64,000 nucleotides of DNA. Origin: Streptomyces roseolilacinus (GTDB taxonomy: Bacteria > Actinomycetota > Actinomycetes > Streptomycetales > Streptomycetaceae). The notes under the pieces were generated by a model. The model did no database searches. It was not told the origin of the DNA and saw nothing but the letters and a program-made list of their open reading frames with translations. The translations under genes and the position numbers were made by a program. The stretch covers positions 248,001 to 312,000 of the forward strand of contig NZ_BMSV01000001.1 of NCBI RefSeq assembly GCF_014649335.1, given 5' to 3'. Shown here piece by piece: positions 52,315 to 59,391 of this stretch; the first letter of the stretch is position 1; the number at the start of each line of letters is the position of its first letter.

Positions 52315-52536
52315 ATGACAAAGCCTGCTGCCCCCAAACGTCACCTGCCCACCAGCCCCTTCAAGGCCCGGGCCACGCCTGCCCCCCGGCACTTCGCCGT
52401 GGGCGACCAGGTGACGCACGACATGTACGGCCTCGGCCGGGTGATCGGCGTCGAGGCCGGAATCGCGGCACTCGTGGACTTCGGCTCGACGCAGAAGCGG
52501 ATCCTGAGCCCGTACGCCAAGATGGCCAAGCTGTAG
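52315..52536 (+). CDS. Small CarD/TRCF-RID-like beta-barrel protein
   Basis: 73 residues. The core FAVGDQVTHDMYGLGRVIGVEA with ALVDFGSTQKRILSPYAKM resembles the Tudor-like RNA-polymerase-interacting domain of CarD and Mfd (VxHxxYGxGxV), without the helical DNA-binding part of CarD. It may bind RNA polymerase or another protein. The N-terminus is basic and Pro-rich. Codon use is normal. It is followed by a 7-bp hairpin (52564-52581). Function is not established. Confidence 0.75.
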   Translation: MTKPAAPKRHLPTSPFKARATPAPRHFAVGDQVTHDMYGLGRVIGVEAGIAALVDFGSTQKRILSPYAKMAKL

Positions 52537-52563
52537 GACCTCTGTGCCCGGTCACGGCACACC

Positions 52564-52581
52564 GGGTCCCTGCGGGGACCC
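52564..52581 (+). terminator. Short hairpin after the CarD-like gene
   Basis: Perfect 7-bp stem (GGGTCCC with GGGACCC) and 4-base loop. Confidence 0.4.
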
Positions 52582-52603
52582 GGAGCGAAAAGGGAGACCT
52601 CTC

Positions 52604-52771
52604 ATCGATTCGACCCCGCTGTTCTCCGCTCTGGAAGGGGCGCCCCGCTCCTCCGCCGCGGCGCTGCCGCCTCCGACGACCAACCCCTTCCAGGCCCCGG
52701 ACTTCGGGGAGGACGACGACGCCGTGTTCGAGGACGCGCAAGAGCCCGTCCCCGGCACGAGCGCGGCGTGA
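52604..52771 (+). CDS. Possible 55-residue protein with ATC start
   Basis: A good ribosome-binding site (AAGGGAG) lies 7 bases before an ATC codon that opens a 56-codon frame with strongly G/C third positions, ending at TGA 52771. The product is acidic with an FxAPDFGEDDDAVFEDAQE segment. No ATG, GTG or TTG is well placed; the nearest in-frame GTG (52544) has no ribosome-binding site and its transcript would cross the hairpin 52564-52581. Real coding is plausible, not shown. Confidence 0.35.
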   Translation: MDSTPLFSALEGAPRSSAAALPPPTTNPFQAPDFGEDDDAVFEDAQEPVPGTSAA

Positions 52772-53097
52772 CCCGCGACCGCCGACTTCCCCCGGTCACG
52801 GGGGACCCGGCGGACCGCCGGGCCTCCGTCCCCGTTCTCTCCGCAGCCGCTGACCGGCGGGCTTCCGGCATCCACGGCTGACGTCGACATCGCGGCCGGG
52901 GCGCGCACCAGCGTCCCTGCCCGGCCCCCGCGCCGGTCGACGGCGGCGGCCGCAAGGGGTTCGGATCGAGCTCCGGAAGCGGCGCTCTCCCTCCCCCTCA
53001 CGGCGAGGGGGAGAGCCGGCGGACCGGGTCGAGGGGGGAACGGCGGGCCCGCACGCGTGGGACCCGGCCCTGCCGCAGGGCGGACGCGACGACGACC
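52772..53097. other. Intergenic stretch without a recognised gene
   Basis: Contains a 7-bp hairpin (52788-52805, probably the terminator of the preceding small genes) and a 9-bp hairpin (52991-53013). No conserved reading frame with a ribosome-binding site was found on either strand. Confidence 0.6.
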
Positions 53098-53137
53098 GAA
53101 GCCCACGGCAACCGACCAGGTCGGAGCCGTGGGCTTC
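53098..53137 (-). terminator. Terminator of moeZ
   Basis: Perfect 12-bp stem (53098-53109 with 53126-53137), 30 bases past the moeZ stop. Confidence 0.7.
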
Positions 53138-53167
53138 GTCGGTCCCGCCGGCCGGCGGGAAGGGCGG

Positions 53168-54346
53168 TCAGTAGACCGGCTTGTGCGGTTCGATCTGGTT
53201 GACCCAGCCGATGACGCCGCCGCCGACGTGGACGGCGTCGGAGAAGCCCGCGGACTTCAGCACCGCCAGGACTTCCGCACTGCGGACACCCGTCTTGCAA
53301 TGCAAGACGATCCGCCTGTCCTGCGGCAGGTCCTGGAGGGCGTTGCCCATCAGGAACTCGTTCTTGGGGATCAGCCGGGCGCCGGGGATCGAGACGATCT
53401 CGTACTCGTTGACCTCGCGGACGTCGATGATGTCGATGCTCTCGCCGTCGTCGATCCACTCCTTGAGCTGCTTCGGAGTGATCGTGGAACCGGCCGCCGC
53501 CTCCTGGGCCTCCTCGGACACGACGCCGCAGAAGGCCTCGTAGTCGATGAGCTCGGTGACGGTGGGGTTCTCGCCGCAGACGGCGCAGTTCGGGTCCTTG
53601 CGGACCTTGACCTGCCGGTACTGCATCTCCAGGGCGTCGTAGATCATCAGCCGGCCGACCAGCGGGTCGCCCACGCCGGCCAGGAGCTTGATCGCCTCGG
53701 TGACCTGGATGGAGCCGATGGACGCGCAGAGCACGCCCAGCACGCCGCCCTCGGCGCAGGAGGGGACCATGCCCGGCGGCGGGGGCTCGGGGTAGAGGCA
53801 GCGGTAGCAGGGGCCGTGCTCGGACCAGAAGACCGACGCCTGGCCGTCGAACCGGTAGATGGAGCCCCAGACGTACGGCTTGTCCAGCAGCACGCACGCG
53901 TCGTTGACGAGGTAGCGCGTGGCGAAGTTGTCCGTGCCGTCGACGATCAGGTCGTACTGGCTGAAGATGTCCATCACGTTGTCGGCCTCGAGCCGCTCCT
54001 CGTGGAGGACCACGTTCACGTACGGGTTGATGCCCTTGACGGAGTCGCGGGCGGACTCCGCCTTGGAGCGGCCGATGTCGGACTGGCTGTGGATGATCTG
54101 GCGCTGCAGGTTCGACTCGTCGACCTCGTCGAACTCCACGATGCCGAGCGTGCCCACGCCCGCGGCCGCCAGGTACATCAGGGCCGGCGAACCGAGCCCG
54201 CCGGCGCCCACGCACAGCACCTTGGCGTTCTTCAGCCGCTTCTGTCCGTCCATCCCGACGTCCGGGATGATCAGGTGGCGGGAGTACCTGCGGACCTCGT
54301 CTACGGTGAGCTCGGCAGCCGGCTCGACCAGGGGTGGCAGCGACAC
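53168..54346 (-). CDS. moeZ: Adenylyltransferase/sulfurtransferase MoeZ
   Basis: 392 residues. The N-terminal E1-like domain has GAGGLGSPALMYLAAAGVG (about 47-65), the adenylation block DNLQ-type SNLQRQIIHS and TDNFATRYLVND, and a structural zinc site from CYRC and CAVC. The C-terminal rhodanese domain has active-site Cys in LHCKTGVRSAE. It activates and sulfurates sulfur-carrier proteins (MoaD, CysO, ThiS) for molybdopterin, cysteine and thiamin routes. A SigR promoter (54413-54438) lies upstream. GTG start. Confidence 0.94.
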   Translation of the reverse strand: MSLPPLVEPAAELTVDEVRRYSRHLIIPDVGMDGQKRLKNAKVLCVGAGGLGSPALMYLAAAGVGTLGIVEFDEVDESNLQRQIIHSQSDIGRSKAESARDSVKGINPYVNVVLHEERLEADNVMDIFSQYDLIVDGTDNFATRYLVNDACVLLDKPYVWGSIYRFDGQASVFWSEHGPCYRCLYPEPPPPGMVPSCAEGGVLGVLCASIGSIQVTEAIKLLAGVGDPLVGRLMIYDALEMQYRQVKVRKDPNCAVCGENPTVTELIDYEAFCGVVSEEAQEAAAGSTITPKQLKEWIDDGESIDIIDVREVNEYEIVSIPGARLIPKNEFLMGNALQDLPQDRRIVLHCKTGVRSAEVLAVLKSAGFSDAVHVGGGVIGWVNQIEPHKPVY

Positions 54347-54412
54347 GGGGACTCCGTTGGTCGTATGTCAGTACGGGACTACCCCCGCGCGGGCGGGGAC
54401 TACATGTCCCGT

Positions 54413-54438
54413 AACACTGCCACGGCCCTCCTCATTCC
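54413..54438 (-). promoter_or_regulatory. SigR-type promoter of moeZ
   Basis: Minus strand GGAAT (54438-54434), 18 bases, GTT (54415-54413); about 60 bases from predicted start point to the GTG. Its -35 part overlaps the stop region of the spherulin-4-like gene. The S. coelicolor moeB gene is a reported SigR target. Confidence 0.85.
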
Positions 54439-55184
54439 GAGACACCTGGTCCGATCTGCGAGACAATTTCGTCCCAGTAGCCGGGCAGGGCCGCGAATGG
54501 GCCGGTTTGTCCGGTGCGGTCGGTGAAGAAGATCGTCCCCGCTCCCTGCCACCGCGCGATCCGCACCGCTTCGTCGAGATGGGTGCGCGGCACCCCGTGG
54601 ACGAAGTGGACGAACCGTTCCGGTGGGTGGTCGGCGGTCCACTCCGCCGCCTGGGACCAGCGGTACTCGGCCCAGGGCCCGGAGAAGGTGACCAGCTGGT
54701 CGGCGGTGTCCGCGTAGCCGGGGTGCGGGTGGCCGCCGTGGCCGAGGACCAGGTGGCAGCCGTCCGCCCGGTCCAGGACGGCCCTCAGGGCGGCGGTGAG
54801 CCGGCGCATCCCCGGCAGGTCCTGCCGCTGCGTGGGGCAGCGGTCCAGGAAGTAGCCGTCGACGCGGTACCAGTCGAGGTAGCGGTGGGCCTCGGAGACG
54901 GTGTCACCGAACGGCCGGGCGCCCCGGCGGAGGTCGAGGTGGCCGAGGACCCGGACGCCGGCGTTCCGGAGCCGGCCCGCCGCCTCCAGGCAGTGCGGGT
55001 CGGGCCGGACGCCGGGGCCGTCCGCGACGTTGAGGACGGCCCAGTGCACGGGCGTGTCCGGCCGCGTCAGCTCGGCCCACTCGACGGGGGCGAGGAGCGG
55101 GTGGGCGTAGCCGGGGACGCCGATGCCGAGCCGTTCGGCACCGGCCGCCGGCAGACCGGGGCCGGTGCTGGTCAGATACGGCAC
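54432..55184 (-). CDS. Spherulation-specific family 4 (GH135-like) protein
   Basis: 250 residues of TIM-barrel type. Family segments seen: GIGVPGYAHPLL at the N-terminus, VHWAVLNVADGPGVRPDP, VLGHLDLRRG, VDGYFLDRCP, HLVLGHGGHPHPGYADTADQ and HFVHGVPRTHLDEAV. Fungal Sph3 of this family (GH135) cleaves alpha-1,4-GalNAc polymer. The segment usually ending in Asp-Glu reads LDRCP here, so activity is uncertain. No signal peptide. The GTG start overlaps the epimerase 3' end by 13 bases, so it is the last gene of that set. Confidence 0.8.
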   Translation of the reverse strand: MPYLTSTGPGLPAAGAERLGIGVPGYAHPLLAPVEWAELTRPDTPVHWAVLNVADGPGVRPDPHCLEAAGRLRNAGVRVLGHLDLRRGARPFGDTVSEAHRYLDWYRVDGYFLDRCPTQRQDLPGMRRLTAALRAVLDRADGCHLVLGHGGHPHPGYADTADQLVTFSGPWAEYRWSQAAEWTADHPPERFVHFVHGVPRTHLDEAVRIARWQGAGTIFFTDRTGQTGPFAALPGYWDEIVSQIGPGVSE

Positions 55185-56134
55185 GCCGCCTCCATCCAGA
55201 TGTCCGCGAGGGACTCCTCCAGGTTGATGCGGGGCCGCCAGCCGAGCCGGTCGCGGGCGGTGCGCACGTCGGCCTGCTGCCAGGCCCCGCAGCCGTCGGG
55301 GTAGGGGTGGGCGGCGACCGGGGGCTGGTGGTCGGAGGGCGACTCGGAGCGCTGGGCGCCGATGACGGGCCGGGTGGGCGGGCCGTCCGGTTCGTGGAGG
55401 GCTCCCGCGTAGCCGGCGACGCGCGCGAGGAGGGACGCGGCGTCGCGGAGCCGTACGGCGCGGCCGGTGCCGATGTTGACCACGCCCTGCGCCGCCGACA
55501 GGGAGGCGGCGTGCACGGCGCGCGCCACGTCCCGTACGTCGACGAAGTCCCGCTGCACGCCGAGGCCGCCGAGCTTCAGCTCCGTGTCGCCGGACTGCAT
55601 GGCGCGGCGCATGGTCTCCGCGAGGCGGCCGAGGGGCGAGCCGGCCGGGGTGCCGGGGCCGACCGGCGAGAACACCCGCAGGACGACGGCGTCCAGCCCG
55701 GAGCCGAGGACCAGCTCGGTCGCCGCGAGCTTCGACACCCCGTACGGCCCGCCGGGGCGGGGCACGGCGTCCTCCGCGGTCGACGAGCCGGGCTGCGACG
55801 GCCCGTACTCGGACGCGCAGCCGACCTGGACCATGCGGGCGCCGCAACGGCTGCGGCGCAGCGCCTCGCAGACGGTGGCGACGGCGACGGTGTTGTGCCG
55901 GGTCAGTTCGCGGGCGCCGCCGCGGGTGGCTCCGGCGCAGTTGATGACGACGCCCGGGTGGACGGCGTCCAGGAAGCGGGTGAGCGCCCCCGGGCTGCCG
56001 CCCGCGAGGTCGAACCGCACGTCGGAGTCGTCGCGGCGGCCCAGGGCGGTGAGGTGCACCGCCGGGTCGGCGAGCAGCCGGTCGGCGACGAAGCGGCCGA
56101 TGAATCCCGTGGCGCCGAGCAGCAGCACCCTCAT
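55172..56134 (-). CDS. NAD-dependent sugar-nucleotide epimerase/dehydratase
   Basis: 320 residues. Rossmann motif GATGFIGR at 7-14, VINCAGAT near 81, SEYGP near 108 and the catalytic YGVSK (Tyr about 131, Lys 135). QRDFVDVRDVARAV and VVNIGTGRAVRLRDAA follow, typical of UDP- or GDP-sugar extended SDRs. The exact sugar cannot be told; a C4-epimerase would supply UDP-GalNAc or UDP-Gal. ATG with AAGGGGG upstream and an overlap with the 17-codon ORF. It lies between the membrane protein and the GH135-like gene. Confidence 0.87.
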   Translation of the reverse strand: MRVLLLGATGFIGRFVADRLLADPAVHLTALGRRDDSDVRFDLAGGSPGALTRFLDAVHPGVVINCAGATRGGARELTRHNTVAVATVCEALRRSRCGARMVQVGCASEYGPSQPGSSTAEDAVPRPGGPYGVSKLAATELVLGSGLDAVVLRVFSPVGPGTPAGSPLGRLAETMRRAMQSGDTELKLGGLGVQRDFVDVRDVARAVHAASLSAAQGVVNIGTGRAVRLRDAASLLARVAGYAGALHEPDGPPTRPVIGAQRSESPSDHQPPVAAHPYPDGCGAWQQADVRTARDRLGWRPRINLEESLADIWMEAACRI

Positions 56135-56184
56135 CGCGCGCCCCCTTCGCGCCGTGCGGCCGTGGTCGGGGATTGGGGGGTCAT
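56131..56184 (-). CDS. 17-residue ORF coupled to the epimerase gene
   Basis: ATG at 56184 behind GAGGAGA, encoding MTPQSPTTAARREGGAR and stopping in an ATGA overlap with the epimerase start. The placement suggests a translational leader or a tiny protein. No conservation evidence is available from one sequence. Confidence 0.4.
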   Translation of the reverse strand: MTPQSPTTAARREGGAR

Positions 56185-56244
56185 GTCGTGTCTCTCCTCG
56201 GTGTCTCGCGGATACGCGGAACCCGTGACGCGCCTGGTGTTTCC

Positions 56245-56335
56245 GGGGCCTGTGGGGCCTGTGGCGCTGGCGGGTCCTGGGGTCGTGCGGTCGGTGCGGT
56301 CGATGGGTGCCGGCGGGTGCCGGCAGTGGGGCGGG
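56245..56335. repeat. Cluster of short tandem repeats
   Basis: Adjacent doublets such as GGCCTGTGGGGCCTGTGG, GTGCGGTCGGTGCGGTCG and GGTGCCGGCGGGTGCCGGC occupy the gap between the membrane protein gene and the 17-codon ORF. No gene is seen here. Confidence 0.6.
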
Positions 56336-56338
56336 CGG

Positions 56339-57490
56339 TCAGGGGCGGGCGTGCGCGGAGGCCCGGGCGAGCACGGCGGCGGCGTACGCCAGCAGGCCGA
56401 GCGCGGCGGCCCCGCACAGGACACCCGGTACGGCCGCGGTGCCCCAGGTCTCGACGGCCCGCCGTACCGGGGCGGCCACGGGGGCGCAGCCGGGCAGCCG
56501 GCCGACGAGGACCGTGAGGCAGGCCAGGACCTCGGCCGCCGCGGTGGTGACGAGCGCGGTGGCGCCCGCGTGGGGCAGGCCGTGCACGGCGAGCAGCCGG
56601 GCGAGGAACAGCAGCATGCCGAGCGCGGCGGCCGGGGCGAGGGCCCCGGGCCTCGTCCCGGGTACCAGGCGGACCGCGGCGAGCAGCCCGGTGAGGGCCG
56701 CCAGGTGCAGGGCGGCGACGGCGAGGAACAGGGGCCGGGCCCGGGCGGTGAAGTCGTCCAGGTCGCGGCTGCCCGCGAGCCGGCGCCGGGCCCGCACGGC
56801 GAACAGCCGGGCGCAGGCGGCGGCCGGCACCACCGCGAGGGCGAGGGCCAGGAGCGGGGCGGTCGCGGGCGGCCAGGGCCCGGCGGGGCCGCCGCCGAGC
56901 AGCTGGTCGAGGAACCCGTCGCCGTACGTGGCGTACAGGACGAGCAGGGCGGTCGCGGCGTGCGCGGCGAGCGGCGTGTGGCCGCGGGCGCGCAGGGGCC
57001 CGCGCCGTACGGCGAGGACGAGGGCGGCCGTGAGCCCGGCGGCGCCCGCGGCGGTGACGGCGAGCAGCGGCGGCCCGGAGGCGTGGGCGTGCGCGGCGAG
57101 CGCGAGGGCGCAGACGCCGCCGGGCAGCAGCGCGGTGAGCACCCGGCCGCCGCGTCCCCGCCGGCTCCGGCGGCCCTCCGGGTCCGCGGGGGGCGCGGAG
57201 GCGGCGAGGGCCGGGCCGAGCTCCCCGTCGCGGGGCGCGCGCGCGTAGAGCTCCTCGGCGAGGGAGAAGACGTCGCGGTGCCGGAACCGGGCGGCGGTCC
57301 TGTCGGTGACCCCGTGCGCCTCCAGGCCGGCGGCGATCTCCAGGGGGTCGACGGCCCGCCGGCACAGCTCCCGGTGCCGGTGCAGCAGCGCCTTGACGGG
57401 GTCGGCGGGGCTCCGGGGCGCGGTCCCGGCGGGGGCGCCCCCCTCGGGGGCGGGGGCGGTTCCGACCGGGGTGCCGGGGTGTTCAGGCAC
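56339..57490 (-). CDS. Polytopic membrane protein of the exopolysaccharide-like cluster
   Basis: 383 residues. A cytoplasmic N-terminal region (1-105) has VDPLEIAAGLEAHGVTDRTAARFRHRDVFSLAEELYAR, a block common to several Streptomyces integral membrane proteins. About nine to ten hydrophobic spans follow (115-375), rich in Ala and Leu. It is not recognisably PelG, PelE or Wzx, but its position between glycosyltransferase and epimerase suggests a part in polymer or lipid handling. The GTG start overlaps the glycosyltransferase stop by 8 bases. Confidence 0.75.
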   Translation of the reverse strand: MPEHPGTPVGTAPAPEGGAPAGTAPRSPADPVKALLHRHRELCRRAVDPLEIAAGLEAHGVTDRTAARFRHRDVFSLAEELYARAPRDGELGPALAASAPPADPEGRRSRRGRGGRVLTALLPGGVCALALAAHAHASGPPLLAVTAAGAAGLTAALVLAVRRGPLRARGHTPLAAHAATALLVLYATYGDGFLDQLLGGGPAGPWPPATAPLLALALAVVPAAACARLFAVRARRRLAGSRDLDDFTARARPLFLAVAALHLAALTGLLAAVRLVPGTRPGALAPAAALGMLLFLARLLAVHGLPHAGATALVTTAAAEVLACLTVLVGRLPGCAPVAAPVRRAVETWGTAAVPGVLCGAAALGLLAYAAAVLARASAHARP

Positions 57491-59177
57491 GGCCGCCTCC
57501 GCTCGTCGCCGCGGCGGTGGCGGCCCACGTGGGCGTGGGCCGCGGGGCGGCGCGCCGGGCGGCCGCCGTCCAGTGGCCCGGTACGTGCGCCTCGGCCGGG
57601 TGGGCGAAGGGCAGCGGGTCGCCGTCCGGGTCGAGGGCCTCCGACTCCCGGCGTACCGGCGCCGACGCCAGCGCTTCGAGGTAGAGGGCGCGGAACGCGG
57701 CGAGGTTCTGTTCGACGGTGAAGAGTTCCAGCGCGCGGGCGCGCGCGGCGGCGCCCAGCCGGGCCCTGCGCTCGGGGTCGCGCAACAGCGCGACGCACGC
57801 CTCCGCGAGCGCCCGCGGATCGCCCGGGGGGACGACGAGTCCCGTGCCGCCGACGACCTCGACGACCGCGCCGGTGTCCGTCGAGACGGTGGCGCGGCCG
57901 CACAGCATGGCCTCGACGAGGTTGACGGGGAACCCCTCGGCGACGCTGGAGAGCACGATCACGCAGCCGGCGGCGTAGGCGTCGGCGAGCCGGGGCGCCC
58001 CGGGGCCGCCGACCTCCTCGAAGGAGACGGGGCCGCCCCCCGCGGCGCGGCCGGCGGCGTCCTGCGGGAACAGCCGGGCGGCGAGCGCCCGGCAGTGCGC
58101 GAGGTACGCGGCCGTCCGCGGGTCCCGCGCGGGCACGGCGACGATCCGCAGCCGGGAGCCGGGCTCCGCCCGCCGTACCTCCGTGAAGGCGCGCAGCAGT
58201 CCGGCGAGGTCCTTGGCGGGCTCGGCGCGGCCGACCCACACGAGCGTGCGCGGGTCGCCCGGGTCGGCGCCCTCCCCCACGGAGGCGAACCGTTCCGCTT
58301 CCATGCCGGGGTACACGGTGCGCAGCTTGCCCCGGTCGGCGCCGCACCGCTCCTGCCAGCGGCGCGCGTGCGCGTTGCCGGGCGTGACGAGGGCGGCCTG
58401 CCGGTAGACCTCGGCGGCGAGCCGCCCGTGGAACGCGGAGAGCAGGGAGCGCGCGGGCGTGCCGAGGGCCGTGCCGCCGACCGTCAGGTAGTGCGCGCGC
58501 AGTTGCACGCCGTACTCCGTGACCAGCAGCGGGGTGCCGAAGAAGCGTTTGGCCAGCAGGCCGGGCAGCGCCGCCGCGCCGCCCGACGCGGCGTGGCACA
58601 GGTCGGCGGCGCCGAGCCCGTCCGCGCCGTACCAGTCGAGCGACAGCGGGAGCAGGACCCGCTCCAGCCGGCCGGTGAGCGCCAGGTGGTCGGAGACGGT
58701 CGCGCGGTGCGCGCTCCGGCGCGCGCCGGGGGCGCGGCAGGCGGCCTCCAGGGTGCGCGCCGCGGTCTCCGAGCGCAGGGCGCCTCCCAGGCCGCCCCGC
58801 TCGCCGGCGAGTTCCGCGAGGCCGTAGAGGCCGTCCGCGAAGGTGGTGTCCCCGGCCGGGCCGGGGCGGCACAGGGCGGTGACGAGCTGCTCGAAGTGCC
58901 CGGCGAAGCGGTGGCGGTCGCGCCGGCGGTACGTCCGCGGGCCCGGCGTGCGGCCGACGCGGGCGCCGTCCGGGGCGGTCCACGGGGGCGCGGTGCGCAC
59001 CTGGCGCACGTGCGGCGGCAGCGGGGCCCGGCCGGCGTCCTCCCGGCGGGTGCCCCGGCCGAGCGTGTAGACGTCGAACTCGTGCTGGGAGAGCCCGCGC
59101 ACGAGCCGGTCGCACCAGAGTCTGGTCTCACCCGAGGCGTACGGGTGCCCACCCTCCGTGAGCAGTCCGATCCGCAC
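57483..59177 (-). CDS. GT4 glycosyltransferase with DUF3492 (PelF-like)
   Basis: 564 residues. The N-terminal part is DUF3492 (RIGLLTEGGHPYASGETRLWCDRLVRGL, then GADLCHAASGGAAALPGLL and TEYGVQLR), the domain that defines PelF. The C-terminal GT4 domain has LVWVGRAEPAKDLAGLLRAF, VPARD, and the EGFPVNLVEAMLCGRATVSTD donor-site block with E-x7-E spacing. PelF polymerises UDP-GalNAc/GlcNAc in the Pel pathway. Cytoplasmic. The C-terminal 60 residues are Pro/Ala-rich. GTG 59177 has GGGGG upstream; GTG 59183 is an alternative. First gene of the cluster. Confidence 0.85.
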   Translation of the reverse strand: MRIGLLTEGGHPYASGETRLWCDRLVRGLSQHEFDVYTLGRGTRREDAGRAPLPPHVRQVRTAPPWTAPDGARVGRTPGPRTYRRRDRHRFAGHFEQLVTALCRPGPAGDTTFADGLYGLAELAGERGGLGGALRSETAARTLEAACRAPGARRSAHRATVSDHLALTGRLERVLLPLSLDWYGADGLGAADLCHAASGGAAALPGLLAKRFFGTPLLVTEYGVQLRAHYLTVGGTALGTPARSLLSAFHGRLAAEVYRQAALVTPGNAHARRWQERCGADRGKLRTVYPGMEAERFASVGEGADPGDPRTLVWVGRAEPAKDLAGLLRAFTEVRRAEPGSRLRIVAVPARDPRTAAYLAHCRALAARLFPQDAAGRAAGGGPVSFEEVGGPGAPRLADAYAAGCVIVLSSVAEGFPVNLVEAMLCGRATVSTDTGAVVEVVGGTGLVVPPGDPRALAEACVALLRDPERRARLGAAARARALELFTVEQNLAAFRALYLEALASAPVRRESEALDPDGDPLPFAHPAEAHVPGHWTAAARRAAPRPTPTWAATAAATSGGGRA

Positions 59178-59257
59178 GAGCACACCCCCGATCTCCCTTG
59201 TGCGCGGCCACCGTTGGTCCGGCGACTCGCGGCGGGACGACCGTAAGCGGAGCGACG

Positions 59258-59291
59258 GGTGGCGTGACGGACGGTTGTCCGTCACGCCACC
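59258..59291 (-). terminator. Terminator between DUF3152 and the polysaccharide cluster
   Basis: Perfect 14-bp stem (59258-59271 with 59278-59291). It separates the DUF3152 transcript from the cluster starting at 59177. The remaining 59178-59391 shows no gene. Confidence 0.7.
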
Positions 59292-59391
59292 GGAAGGGGT
59301 GAATGCGCGTGACTTCCGCGCACTGGTGGCGTTCCGTTGCGCTAGGCCGGTTTCCGGTGACGTTCCGTCAGGTCCCGGCCGGGTGGGGGCG

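Noticed and set aside
54432..59177. Interpretation as a complete classical pel operon
   Set aside because: No PelA, PelB, PelC, PelD or recognisable PelG is present; only the PelF-like enzyme supports the link, so the claim is limited to similarity.
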